Shown here: piece by piece, positions 11,074 to 23,227 of the stretch
Layout of the letters: the number at the start of each line of letters is the position of its first letter
How positions within the stretch are numbered: position 1 is the first letter of the stretch
NCBI GenBank assembly: GCA_022376925.1
Contig: JAIOJX010000005.1
Coordinates: 156,255,501-156,319,500, forward strand
DNA from: Tragulus kanchil
Lineage: Eukaryota; Chordata; Mammalia; Artiodactyla; Tragulidae
Direction: 5' to 3'
DNA: 64,000 nt
Notes under the pieces: model-generated
What the model saw: the letters and a program-made list of their open reading frames with translations, nothing else
Databases searched by the model: none
What the model was told of the DNA's origin: nothing
Translations under genes and position numbers: made by a program

Positions 11074-12455
11074 CTTTTTAAGGCTAGCTTTATCACTTTG
11101 CCAGGCAAAGAGAGACACATTGGGCTTCAAAAAACTATGTCTCCTACCCTCCAGTCTTGAAAGGTCCTTTCTCCTATTGAGCTTTCTCTCCACCAAACCA
11201 CGCCTAAAGACCCCTTTCCCTTTCCAAACATAGCTTAAGTCTCTCATTTACAAAGCTGGTAAGACTAAGGGGAGAAGACAAAATTAAAATACAAAACTAA
11301 CATCTGCTAAACTGTCCATCCTAATAGGTTCTCAGACTCTGGGCTTACTTAAGGGATGAGCAACTGGCCCACTCCGGGGGCTAGTGGTAAGAAGTGGCGA
11401 CACTGAGATCACTGACTTGTCGCCCACTCCAGGCAGCAGGACTGAGTTCCTGGCCTAGGGAAAACGCCATCATTCAGTTATGTGCCCTCCCTGGAATCAT
11501 CGGGCTTCCCTGGTGGCTCGAATCCACCTGCAATTCAGGAGACACAGGTTTGATCCCCGGGTCAGAAGATCCCCTGAAGGAGGGAATGGCAACCCACTCC
11601 AGTATTCTTGCCTGGGAAGTCCCATGGACAGAGGAACCTGGGGGTCTGCACAGTCCATGAGGTCACAGTCAAGAGTTGGATACGCCACCACCTGGAACCA
11701 CTGGGACCCCTTGTTCTTTGGTGAATCCATCCAGAAAGTCTGAGCAAGAAGCATTTAAACCAGGAAAAACACCCTCTCTCATGGATGGCAAGCTTTCCAG
11801 GGCAGTGGTTAGAAGAAAGGGAAAGTCAAATCACAGCTCTCCTGCTGTGGAACAGACCTTGTTAAGATTCTTAACTGTTCTAAGACCTGGCTTCCACATC
11901 TGTAAAGTGGAACAACTTAACAATCTAAAGCTCAGAGTTGTAAAAAATGAACTGTAGTGACAGGCTCAATATTACAGTGCCCTGCCTAGAAGTAGCTTTG
12001 GTCATAGAAATCAGAGCTAACTGGGTAGCCAGGGAATTCAAACCTCAGTCAAAAGCAGGAACGTTCTTTGTTGCTGCTCATAGCCCATGCAGGAGCCAGG
12101 ACCTTGAACTTAAGACCCTAGTCTTTCTCCATAGTTTAAAAGCTGTTCCATCTCAGTGGGTACCCACCAGTCTTTTTTTTTTTTTTTTTTCTTTTTAAGG
12201 CTAGCTTTATCACTTTGCCAGGCAAAGAGAGACACATTGGGCTTCAAAAAACTATGTCTCCTACCCTCCAGTCTTGAAAGGTCCTTTCTCCTATTGAGCT
12301 TTCTCTCCACCAAACCACGCCTAAAGACCCCTTTCCCTTTCCAAACATAGCTTAAGTCTCTCATTTACAAAGCTGGTAAGACTAAGGGGAGAAGACAAAA
12401 TTAAAATACAAAACTAACATCTGCTAAACTGTCCATCCTAATAGGTTCTCAGACT

Positions 12456-13193
12456 TGCTTTTAAAATGTGCAGAGAGGAGACCGGAATGTGAATGACTTG
12501 AAGGGCATGTTCTCCAAGGATGTTTGTGACCAGGAGTTGCTGGTGAGGCTGGGATAGAAGCATAGAAAGTTCCAACCTCCATTCAGTCCCTCGGGGATGT
12601 GTTTAGAGACTGGATGTTCTATAACAAACCTATATTTCTTTTATAATCAAGGAGGGAAGGTTCTATGTGCGTGTTTTATCTTCCTATCCTTTCAAAGCTT
12701 TTCTTCATTACAGCCCACTCTGCACCCGCTCTGCCTCTTGGTTCTTGTCCTCTGTCTCTAGCCCGTGAATTTGCAGCCCTGAGAGGTTCCTTTCTCAATG
12801 CTCTTGAGCATCGTTCCTTGCATTGACCTGAGATGGTCTGAAAGGCAGAGCTGCCCCAAAGGAGGAGCTGAGCAGCTGAGCTCACTGTATCCCGGGATCC
12901 ACTCCCCTCCTCTCCCCAGCAAAACCTCACCAGGACGTTCATGAGCTAAGTGGCTCACACCAAGAGAAACTGCACAGAAAGAGACCTGCATGCATGCGTG
13001 CGCGCACACACATACACAGAGGTACTCCAATCTGCCTCTTCCTTCCTCTGTATCTGGAGGAAATTATCATCTGGTGAGTGCCCTCAGATGAACTGGGAAG
13101 GCAAATTTGCCAGTTTGTGGTTTGTGAGGGGATGAGCAGCCAGGGAGATGGGTGTCCAGGGGAGCCAATCCACTTCCCTCTGGCTCTGAAATC
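12456..13193. other. Unique stretch with CA/GT-rich microsatellite
   Basis: An alternating purine-pyrimidine tract lies at about 12986-13018 ('gcatgcgtgcgcgcacac' type). Otherwise no repeat or gene was recognised. Confidence 0.5.
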
Positions 13194-13517
13194 CACAGTT
13201 ATTTTCCTGGACCAGCCTGAGATCTCATCTCCCATGAGAGGCCTCTTACTCTCTCGGTGACATCCTCTTTCCCCAAGAATGCTTGGCTTTTCAATGAGGA
13301 ATTCTTGTGTATCTGGGATTCTTGGAAACAGGACAAAGACTAACGGATTGCTGGCTCTATCCTAGGATTGCAAACCCTCTCAAACTCACAGGAGTGGAAA
13401 GAGGGGGGCACGAAAGGAGGGTGTGGGGTGCACAGCAAAGATGTCATGGCGGGACTGAGATACAGAATGTGAGGGTTCAAGCTGCAGGCTCTCTAGAAGC
13501 TCCCCGTTGACCCCTGA

Positions 13518-13648
13518 ATCTGGAGAAGGAAATGGCAACCCACTCCGGTATTCTTGCCTGGATTCCATGGACGGATGAGCCTGGCGGGCTGCAGTAAATG
13601 AGGTCACACAGAGTCGGTCACAACTGAAGTGACTGATCAGCAGCAGAC
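13518..13648 (+). mobile_element. Bov-A2-type SINE fragment (repeated at 14628-14758)
   Basis: Bov-A body without a tRNA head: 'ggagaaggaaatggcaaccc', 'tattcttgcctgg', ending 'tgaagtgactgatcagcagc', the typical 3' end of Bov-A2. Confidence 0.8.
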
Positions 13649-13721
13649 CCCTGCGTTAGAAGGTACCTTCCACATTGTGCCAAGATGTCCGCCTGGGTAG
13701 GGTACATGCATGCTCTGTCGT

Positions 13722-13918
13722 TCACTCACATCCAAGCTCTTTGTGACCCCATGGACTGTAGCCCAATCAGGCTCTGCTGTCCATGGGTTTCCCAGGCAAG
13801 AATACTGGAGTGGTTTGCCATTTCCTTCTCCAAAGGATCTTCCCAATCCAGTGATCGAAGCCGCATCTCCTTCACTGGCAGGTGGGTTCTCCTACCACTG
13901 GGCCACCAGGAAAACCCA
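13722..13918 (-). mobile_element. Bov-tA SINE, minus strand (repeated at 14832-15028)
   Basis: Reversed body ('tttgtgaccccatggactgt', 'caagaatactggagtgg') and reversed head ('tctccttcactggcaggtgg', 'gggccaccaggaaaa'). It lies opposite the two Bov-A elements on either side, so the locus can form inverted pairs. Confidence 0.85.
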
Positions 13919-14007
13919 GGGCAGGGTGGGGATGTAGAACTACGGAATAGTGCTTGCCGATGGTATAGAGTTACAGCACAGTGGAAGTCACATGGTTGGT
14001 GAGATTC

Positions 14008-14140
14008 CTCTGGAGAAGGGTGTGACAACCCACTCCAGTATTCTTGCCTGGAGAACTCCATGGACAGAGGAGCCTGGCAGACTGTTGTCCACAGGGTCGC
14101 AAAGGGTCAGACATGACTTAGCGGGTGAACACACACGCAC
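14008..14140 (+). mobile_element. Bov-A SINE fragment (repeated at 15118-15250)
   Basis: 'tctggagaagggtgtgacaa' then 'cactccagtattcttgcctg' and 'aggagcctggcagactg'. Body only, with no tRNA head. Confidence 0.8.
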
Positions 14141-15335
14141 CTTGCCCAGGCCGCCATCAAGGCACAGCATGGACGGTGCCTTCTGATCCGAGGGTCGGTG
14201 AGAAGCTCATTATAAAAGGAGATGGGGATGTCCCTGGTGATTCAGTGGCTAAGACTCCAAGCTCCCAGTGCTGAGGCGCCAAGTTTGAAGCTCCCATGTT
14301 CCCCAATCACAGTTATTTTCCTGGACCAGCCTGAGATCTCATCTCCCATGAGAGGCCTCTTACTCTCGGTGACATCCTCTTTCCCAAGAATGCTTGCTTT
14401 TCAATGAGGAATTCTTGTGTATCTGGGATTCTTGGAAACAGGACAAAGACTAACGGATTGCTGGCTCTATCCTAGGATTGCAAACCCTCTCAAACTCACA
14501 GGAGTGGAAAGAGGGGGGCACGAAAGGAGGGTGTGGGGTGCACAGCAAAGATGTCATGGCGGGACTGAGATACAGAATGTGAGGGTTCAAGCTGCAGGCT
14601 CTCTAGAAGCTCCCCGTTGACCCCTGAATCTGGAGAAGGAAATGGCAACCCACTCCGGTATTCTTGCCTGGATTCCATGGACGGATGAGCCTGGCGGGCT
14701 GCAGTAAATGAGGTCACACAGAGTCGGTCACAACTGAAGTGACTGATCAGCAGCAGACCCCTGCGTTAGAAGGTACCTTCCACATTGTGCCAAGATGTCC
14801 GCCTGGGTAGGGTACATGCATGCTCTGTCGTTCACTCACATCCAAGCTCTTTGTGACCCCATGGACTGTAGCCCAATCAGGCTCTGCTGTCCATGGGTTT
14901 CCCAGGCAAGAATACTGGAGTGGTTTGCCATTTCCTTCTCCAAAGGATCTTCCCAATCCAGTGATCGAAGCCGCATCTCCTTCACTGGCAGGTGGGTTCT
15001 CCTACCACTGGGCCACCAGGAAAACCCAGGGCAGGGTGGGGATGTAGAACTACGGAATAGTGCTTGCCGATGGTATAGAGTTACAGCACAGTGGAAGTCA
15101 CATGGTTGGTGAGATTCCTCTGGAGAAGGGTGTGACAACCCACTCCAGTATTCTTGCCTGGAGAACTCCATGGACAGAGGAGCCTGGCAGACTGTTGTCC
15201 ACAGGGTCGCAAAGGGTCAGACATGACTTAGCGGGTGAACACACACGCACCTTGCCCAGGCCGCCATCAAGGCACAGCATGGACGGTGCCTTCTGATCCG
15301 AGGGTCGGTGAGAAGCTCATTATAAAAGGAGATGG

Positions 15336-15455
15336 GGATGTCCCTGGTGATTCAGTGGCTAAGACTCCAAGCTCCCAGTGCTGAGGCGCCAAGTTTGATC
15401 CCTGGTTATGAAATTCGATCCCATGTACCACAACTAAAGATCCAATGCATCCAAA
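15336..15455 (+). mobile_element. tRNA-derived SINE head fragment
   Basis: 'tccctggtgattcagtggct' and 'gtttgatccctgg', then 'ccatgtaccacaactaa', resemble the 5' part of a CHR/Bov-tA element. The first half is also present before junction D at 14226-14288. Confidence 0.5.
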
Positions 15456-15524
15456 TATTTTAAAATATATTTATATTTATTTAAATAAGGAGATGCTTAT
15501 ACTATATCAGGGTATAGTACAGAG

Positions 15525-15735
15525 GGCTGGGTTCCTGGTGTCAGGCCCCCTGAGCCTCTACCTATCTGTGTGGCTTCAGGCAAAGTGCCTAAGCCTCAGT
15601 TCTCTCTTCTGTAAAATGAGATAATGCTGCTTTTTAGGCCTGTTGTGAACCGGAAGAATGTTAAGTGTGCATGTGCTCAGCCCAGTGCTAGGCACGCAGT
15701 AGGCCTTCAACTGCCGGCAGGTATTATTCGGCCAG
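15525..15735 (-). mobile_element. MIR SINE
   Basis: 'aagcctcagttctctcttct' and 'gtaaaatgagataatgctg', then 'cagtgctaggcacgcagtag', fit a diverged MIR. The orientation call is tentative. Confidence 0.6.
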
Positions 15736-17638
15736 TTTGAAGAAGAGGAGTCTGGAGAGTCCTCAGTGTGGCAAGCCAGCTGCAGGAGGCCTGGCAGCCC
15801 TAGGGAGGGCCAGCAGTGAGCAGCCGCAGCTCCAGGGGTCATGCAGCTAAGCTTACTAACACCCTTCCTCGTACACCTGTCAGGGGCGTCTGTGTACTGG
15901 CAGGTTAGGGCCGAGTCACCCCTCCCCAGGCCATGGCGCAGACCCTCTGCAGCCTCATCTGCTTTCATCTAAAGTGCAAATGTGTGGGTTCCAGGTCACC
16001 AGCAAGAAATGGTAGACCGTCTCCAGGGGTCCTGAGTCCCTTGGCCTCCTCAGCTTAAAATCCTGACCTCTCCATAAAGATCAGGCCAACATGCCAACCT
16101 TGCTGTTGAGAGAATGCCAGGAGCTCTTCGTCCAACTGAAGAAAGAGGGGCCTGAGCGTCCCGCCCCGCTTGTCCCCACCTCAGCTCCTCACATAGCCCC
16201 TGCCAAAAGCTCTGCTAACCTGGGCAAACAGACCAGGCCCCCAGGGCCTTTTCCGTCTAACCAAGAAAGCAAAACACAGACATGAAAGGCTAAAGAATAC
16301 AGAAAAACAAGGGGGAAAGAAAACAGTTGTCTTTCCAAGGAGCTCATGTACGGCAGAGGGATCGTGAGGTGACCTGGGGACTCCACAGTCCACAGGGCTA
16401 ATCCAGAGAGACTTTCTAGAGACAGTGGTGCTGGGTGGGGCAGCCCCTCGGGGTCTCCCACCAGCTCTCCCCAAAAGTTCCCTCTGAGGCCCTGTGGCCT
16501 GACTGCAGAGAATGGGCGCTCTTGCCTGAAATAGTAAATTTACGTAACCTCCCCGTTGCAGCGATGCTCGGCAGCTCTGGTTACAACAACAAGGGTTTAA
16601 GAACTGGAGAGTTTGCAATGGCAAAGGCAGAGGGGGGGAAAACAAAACAAAATCCACATGAGGTTTTCATTTGCTTTAGCCACGTGAGAATGGCCCTGTA
16701 GATCCAGCTATAAATACCCCACTGCCATTGCCACAAGATGGAAAATCGCGCGCGTCTGCACGGGCAAACACACACACACACAGAGGATGAGTCCTTTCAA
16801 ACAGTTCGTGGGCTTAAGAATGCAAATCAGTGTTTCTAAGAATATCGGCCTTGAGAAGATAACAGTGCTGGACTCCATCTTGTGCAGAGTCCTCGCCAAA
16901 TACAGTGGGCAGGACTGGCAAAGGCACCACCCCATAGCCCTCACCAGGACGCTGCACAGCGGTCCCCAACTGGTCCTCAGGCCAAGTCAAAGTGGCCACC
17001 AAAGGACTGAGGGGTCAGCTTTTATACCAAATCCCTCGGACGGAAGGGGCGACCCCTCACCCCCCAACCCTGCTGGACCTGAGACACCTCAGGTCCAGTT
17101 CCTTGGAAGCGAAGCCTGAGAGACAGATGTGTATACACAGCACATACTGAGGTCGTGCTTTAGGGATAAACCAGGAAGGGAACAAGTGGAAAGAGGAGAG
17201 GGGAAGGATCTGACAAGATGTGGTGTTAGGAGAGGTCTGGCTTCAGCCCGATTCGGGCGAGAGAGCTCTGCAGAAGAAAGAGCACTGTGATACCTGCCCC
17301 AGTGGAGGCAACGAGTGGGGCTTTTGTACTTTTTTGCTAGCCATTCATTGGTCACAGGATGCAAGGAAAGGTAGGGGAAGTATGATGTAATTCCCAGTCA
17401 CCTCGGGGTGCGAAGGTTCAATAACCCAAGGGTAGTTGCCACAGGTGTGGACCATTAGCTGGAACACCCACAGCGGCTGGGGGCCTGCAGGGGGCATCTT
17501 TCCAATGAGGTGAGCCCAAGTGCTTTGTGGCTTAGAGTGTTTTCTATTGATTAAAAGGGTAGCGGTTTCTTAGCTGGCTCTGTCTTTGTTTCTTCTGCAT
17601 GGAATGCTTTTAGAACAGAACCACTGAAGATAGAAGCA
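15736..17638. other. Unique stretch, nothing firmly recognised
   Basis: Contains a TATA-like 'ctataaatac' at about 16708, a CA run at about 16769, and frames of up to 158 codons on the minus strand (16181-16657) with no recognisable domain. The part at 17090-17640 has the feel of an old LTR, but I cannot assign it. Confidence 0.4.
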
Positions 17639-19827
17639 AAGATTCGATCAATCAGTGTGGCGCAGAATGCAAACTGCCCACCACATTAGCTCTCCCCTTT
17701 TTCCATACGGATAGGTCCCTGCTCCAGTTTGAAGCAGCAAAAATGCCCATTTTAAAAGTTTTCAGCTTCTCACTCTTTCAATTTGACGTCTCCTTAGCAC
17801 AGTGCTGAGCAGTTTCTAGAGGATGAAAACTAAAACTTACTAAAAGCTTTTTCAGAAAAACTCGTTCAAGAGAAAGAATGAGCTGACCTGCACTTTCTGT
17901 ACTATGCCCTTCTCTTTCTTCCCGCCTGGAAGGCAGATGTGAAGCAAGAGGTGATGCAGCCATTTTGTAGCCATCAGACAGCGAGCCCAAAGACAAACAT
18001 CTCATTCTAAGGAAGACTGAAGTAGAGAAACAAAAGGACTCCGGTCCCTCGTGGCCCTGTGGTGCCACGCTGCCCACTCAGGGCTACCTCTTCTGTGCTG
18101 AAAATGAGAAAATTCTAGAACACCAGTGGACAGAGTCACTCTAGTTGGGCCAGAAATTCTAACAGATACAGCCTGAAAAACACTAGCTCTGGGGGGAGTC
18201 TCATGAAAAAAGTCCTCTTTAGATAAATCGAGAGAATATAATTTAAACAATGTGGAACCAGTTTTTGACTGCAGCGCTTTTCTGAGCCTCGTGGCTCCAC
18301 AGGGGGAAAAGAACAAAGGCGGAAGGGCTGCTTCAATGTCTTCAACCACACAACTTCCTTCCCAAGGCCACGGTGGGAACCCAGTGGTATATCAAACGCA
18401 GTTTGGGAAACATGAGTCAAATGACCCTTCCAACGTTTCCCCCTGAACATTTCACAATCAAGCACCTAGAGGGGACCCAGCCGATGCTCAGGTCCACAAG
18501 CATCCATGTCACCTGTGATGGGACACGAGCGGACGTCAGAGAACTGAGGTCTGTGAGGTGGTCTGGGAAAGAGGAATGAAGTAGGTCCATTAAAAGCCTT
18601 GGAAGAGGTACCAAGTCTTCGGGAATCTTGGTGTCCTTATTCCTCTTTCCAAGTGGTGATTGGCATTCACCTCCAGGAATAAAGATGGTGTTGCTTATAG
18701 TCAACCTTTATTCAGCATTTTCTCTGTGCTATCCCCTGGGCAAGATTCGATCAATCAGTGTGGCGCAGCAAACTGCCCACCACATTAGTTTTTGGATAGG
18801 TCCCTGCTCCAGTTTGAAGCAGCAAAAATGCCCATTTTAAAAGTTTTCAGCTTCTCACTCTTTCAATTTGACGTCTCCTTAGCACAGTGCTGAGCAGTTT
18901 CTAGAGGATGAAAACTAAAACTTACTAAAAGCTTTTTCAGAAAAACTCGTTCAAGAGAAAGAATGAGCTGACCTGCACTTTCTGTACTATGCCCTTCTCT
19001 TTCTTCCCGCCTGGAAGGCAGATGTGAAGCAAGAGGTGATGCAGCCATTTTGTAGCCATCAGACAGCGAGCCCAAAGACAAACATCTCATTCTAAGGAAG
19101 ACTGAAGTAGAGAAACAAAAGGACTCCGGTCCCTCGTGGCCCTGTGGTGCCACGCTGCCCACTCAGGGCTACCTCTTCTGTGCTGAAAATGAGAAAATTC
19201 TAGAACACCAGTGGACAGAGTCACTCTAGTTGGGCCAGAAATTCTAACAGATACAGCCTGAAAAACACTAGCTCTGGGGGGAGTCTCATGAAAAAAGTCC
19301 TCTTTAGATAAATCGAGAGAATATAATTTAAACAATGTGGAACCAGTTTTTGACTGCAGCGCTTTTCTGAGCCTCGTGGCTCCACAGGGGGAAAAGAACA
19401 AAGGCGGAAGGGCTGCTTCAATGTCTTCAACCACACAACTTCCTTCCCAAGGCCACGGTGGGAACCCAGTGGTATATCAAACGCAGTTTGGGAAACATGA
19501 GTCAAATGACCCTTCCAACGTTTCCCCCTGAACATTTCACAATCAAGCACCTAGAGGGGACCCAGCCGATGCTCAGGTCCACAAGCATCCATGTCACCTG
19601 TGATGGGACACGAGCGGACGTCAGAGAACTGAGGTCTGTGAGGTGGTCTGGGAAAGAGGAATGAAGTAGGTCCATTAAAAGCCTTGGAAGAGGTACCAAG
19701 TCTTCGGGAATCTTGGTGTCCTTATTCCTCTTTCCAAGTGGTGATTGGCATTCACCTCCAGGAATAAAGATGGTGTTGCTTATAGTCAACCTTTATTCAG
19801 CATTTTTCTCTGTGCTATCCCCTGGGC
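17639..19827 (+). repeat. Tandem duplication E (offset about 1085)
   Basis: Copy 1 is 17639-18741 and copy 2 is 18742-19827. The first 70 bases of copy 2 are damaged: 4 bases are missing after 'gtgtggcgcag' and a stretch of about 14 bases after 'ccacattag' is replaced by T-rich sequence. After that the copies agree, apart from one T near 19805. Contains no recognised gene; minus-strand frames of 95-115 codons occur in both copies. Confidence 0.93.
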
Positions 19828-19955
19828 CCCACACAAGGTTCCCAGGTAACCCCTGCAACTGCCTAATGAGAAATACACCTTCGGTGTGCCCATTTTACAG
19901 ATAAAGAAACTGAGGCCTACTGAGAGCTATCAAACACTTAACTAAGATTACAGGG
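19780..19955 (+). mobile_element. MIR SINE
   Basis: 'ctttattcagcatttttctc', then 'cccattttacagataaagaa' and 'actgaggcctactgagag'. This is the MIR 3' motif of the 'ttttacagatgaggaaactgagg' type. Its left end is repeated before junction E at 18700-18741. Confidence 0.7.
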
Positions 19956-19961
19956 TTATCG

Positions 19962-20166
19962 GGGCTTCCCAGGTGGCTGAGCGGTAAAGAATCTATCTGC
20001 AATTCAGGAGACATGGGTTTGATCCTTGGGTCAAAAGATCCCCTGGAGAAGGAAATGGCAACCCACTCCAGGATTCTTGCCTGGGAAAATCCCATGGACA
20101 GAGAAGCCTGCCGGGCTACAGTCCATAGGGTCATCAGAGTCGGACACGACTGAGCAACTAAACCAC
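19962..20166 (+). mobile_element. Bov-tA SINE, near full length
   Basis: 'ggggcttcccaggtggctga' head, 'gggtttgatccttgggtc' B-box region, a full Bov-A body and the end 'cacgactgagcaactaaacc'. Confidence 0.9.
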
Positions 20167-20169
20167 AGG

Positions 20170-21144
20170 GCTGTCACTCTCTGCTCCCAGCGGCTCTATT
20201 GCCCCGCCCTCCTTTACCACACACACATTCGGTTCATACGTTGTGAACTTTCTCTTGATATGTTGCTTTGCAGGGGTTCCTTATCTTTGGTGGGTATATC
20301 CCCATTCACATACTAGACTGGGAATTCTCATGGGCAGGCCCTGCACCCCGATGAGTTCAGTTACGCAATTTTCTCCTTCCTCGGTACCTTGCCATGGAGT
20401 TTAGAGACCATGTCCCCATAATGAGGGTCGTTCAATCAAGGCTGCCTCTAGCACATGTATCCCAGCCTCCACAGGTAAAATATGCCAAGCAATCCTCAGG
20501 GCAAGCATAATGAATAATGCAGATGCAGATGGAGCCAGAGGAAAACTCCAGGAAGACCATCTCCAGCTAAGAGCATCCTCAGCCTCTCATTCGTGCCTCA
20601 GGGCACTCATGACCTGTGTGGGGTGTGTCCTTTGGGCTGGACTCAGAACAGGTCTCCAGGCTGTAACCTGCCACCTGAGGTCAACAAGCTCAAGCCTTTG
20701 AGGTATGATAACCACCTAGAGCCTAGTAAACCGCCAATCCTCGAGTCTCGTTCAAATCATCTTTTCAAAGCACAAAACAAAGTACATGACCCACAACCAT
20801 GAATGGCAGCCCTCCTTCCTGGCTCACCCATTCAAGCCAGAAGTCACCCAGTCCCAAAACCATAGCCCAAGTTCTCCAAATGCCACTGCAGATTAAGTCC
20901 TCATTATGCCTGGTCTTTCTTGTTACACAATGGCCTCACACAGAAACATGAAGGCGCTGCCTATTCTCCACCTGCCCCTTGGCCTCCACTCCCTGTCCTT
21001 CTCTGCCATGCTCCTGCCCATGGAGGCTGGGCACTGACCTTTCCAGAATGCATCACCCAGCTTCCTGGCCTTCTGGTGCCCAGTGGGATTCAACCAGTGG
21101 GAAGCAACATCCAGTGACTGATGGGTGGAAGGAGAGATCTCAGG
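20170..21144. other. Unique stretch, nothing recognised
   Basis: No repeat family or gene signal recognised. Frames of 63-74 codons only. Confidence 0.5.
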
Positions 21145-23227
21145 CATTACTCCCTTATTCTGTCTCTGCTAAGCCATGGCTCTGGCCAGGGCTATGTTCC
21201 TCTAGGGCCACATTTCCAGCCAGGCAGCCGTTCCTCCTTGGCTTCTGCTGGCACAGGGCTCGATTACACCAGTCCTCTCTCTCGCCCCTTTAGGCGTAGG
21301 AGTGTTACGAGTTTCCTGCTGTTGTTGGCCCCCTGGGTGCCTCACCATCTCCTTAGCCCTTTATCTCTCTGCAAATATGCCTCTCGTTACATCCTTATCA
21401 GTTTAACCCTTCTGGGCATGCCAACTGCTTCCTGCCCGGAGCCTGAATGATATGGACTAATGTGTCCATTCTAGAGCAACCATGTATCTAGGACTTGCTC
21501 CCCAAAGTCCCAACTCTGCACGACTTTCTCCCATTTAATTAAGGTGAATTACATGATAAATAAATAAGAGGAAAGCCAACCCTGGCTTCAGTCTCCAGCG
21601 CAGGGGTCATGAGAGTCAGAGAAGGGAGCTCTCTGTTGCAGAATTCCCAAGCACTGAGGTTCTTGGACCCGATCAAGGGCAGAGGCTGCCCAATCCAGGG
21701 CAGGGTACTCAAGGCCAACACAGGCTGTCTCACTGGGATTGAGCTTGAACCTGATTCCAAGGGGGGAATTCCGAGGGAGGCATATAAAAGAGATGAATTG
21801 ATTGCATTTCAATGAGCACCCAGAGGAGATGTCAGCATGGCTCTACTGGCAAGTAAGAGAAAGCAAAGCAATTCCCAGCAGTGGTACATTTCCATTTGCT
21901 GTATCCACGGAACAGAGCCAGGGCTGTATTAATGAAACTCAGAAGGGATGGAGAGCTTCATTAAAACCAGGCAGTAGTGGTGGAGACAGGGAGACTCTTC
22001 CCCCAACCCTCAGGGCAGTCAGAAATACTTGAGAATGTCAGCCCCATGTCCTCATCAAAGGATGGCGGTCGTGTCACTTGCCAGCATCAGCCAGGGATCC
22101 CAGGAACTCCCAAGGAAGAGATGGGACATGAGGAGGCTCCAGCAACTTGCCTAAACGAGGGCGGTCTCTATTACTTTGACCCTGGCTCTGGCCAGGGCTG
22201 GGATGTTACCATCCAGTGCCTCACATTACTCCCTTATTCTGTCTCTGCTAAGCCATGGCTCTGGCCAGGGCTATGTTCCTCTAGGGCCACATTTCCAGCC
22301 AGGCAGCCGTTCCTCCTTGGCTTCTGCTGGCACAGGGCTCGATTACACCAGTCCTCTCCCCGCCCCTTTAGGCGAGGAGTGTTACGAGTTTCCTGCTGTT
22401 GTTGGCCCCCTGGGTGCCTCACCATCTCCTTAGCCCTTTATCTCTCTGCAAATATGCCTCTCGTTACATCCTTATCAGTTTAACCCTTCTGGGCATGCCA
22501 ACTGCTTCCTGCCCGGAGCCTGAATGATATGGACTAATGTGTCCATTCTAGAGCAACCATGTATCTAGGACTTGCCCCCCAAAGTCCCAACTCTGCACGA
22601 CTTTCTCCCATTTAATTAAGGTGAATTACATGATAAATAAATAAGAGGAAAGCCAACCCTGGCTTCAGTCTCCAGCGCAGGGGTCATGAGAGTCAGAGAA
22701 GGGAGCTCTCTGTTGCAGAATTCCCAAGCACTGAGGTTCTTGGACCCGATCAAGGGCAGAGGCTGCCCAATCCAGGGCAGGGTACTCAAGGCCAACACAG
22801 GCTGTCTCACTGGGATTGAGCTTGAACCTGATTCCAAGGGGGGAATTCCGAGGGAGGCATATAAAAGAGATGAATTGATTGCATTTCAATGAGCACCCAG
22901 AGGAGATGTCAGCATGGCTCTACTGGCAAGTAAGAGAAAGCAAAGCAATTCCCAGCAGTGGTACATTTCCATTTGCTGTATCCACGGAACAGAGCCAGGG
23001 CTGTATTAATGAAACTCAGAAGGGATGGAGAGCTTCATTAAAACCAGGCAGTAGTGGTGGAGACAGGGAGACTCTTCCCCCAACCCTCAGGGCAGTCAGA
23101 AATACTTGAGAATGTCAGCCCCATGTCCTCATCAAAGGATGGCGGTCGTGTCACTTGCCAGCATCAGCCAGGGATCCCAGGAACTCCCAAGGAAGAGATG
23201 GGACATGAGGAGGCTCCAGCAACTTGC
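21145..23227 (+). repeat. Tandem duplication F (offset 1079, then 1077)
   Basis: Copy 1 is 21145-22150 and copy 2 is 22224-23227. Early differences in copy 2 lie in the 'cctctctctcgcccc' and 'ggcgtagg' words. After 22150 copy 1 becomes garbled but rejoins copy 2 briefly at 'ctctattactttgaccctg' (22166 and 23264), then diverges until the junction at 22224. The noisy tail of copy 1 looks like a poor read end. Confidence 0.92.

Larger units (their letters stand above)
10263..12455 (+). repeat. Tandem duplication C (offset 1118, with 42-bp filler)
   Basis: Copy 1 is 10263-11338 and copy 2 is 11381-12455. The 42 bases at 11339-11380 between them match neither flank nor the unit. A T-run is 19 long in copy 1 and 18 in copy 2. 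The first 45 bases also end duplication B, so that block occurs three times (9145, 10263, 11381). Confidence 0.93.
13194..15398 (+). repeat. Tandem duplication D (offset 1114, then 1110)
   Basis: Copy 1 is 13194-14288, the filler is 14289-14307 and copy 2 is 14308-15398. The offset is 1114 in the first 60 bases and 1110 after that, because copy 2 lacks two bases in a CT run and two bases in homopolymers near 14368-14400. From there on the copies agree. Confidence 0.93.

Noticed and set aside
16181..16657. 158-codon minus-strand frame
   Set aside because: Low-complexity and proline/serine-rich in part, with no domain, no splice signals tied to it and no second line of evidence.
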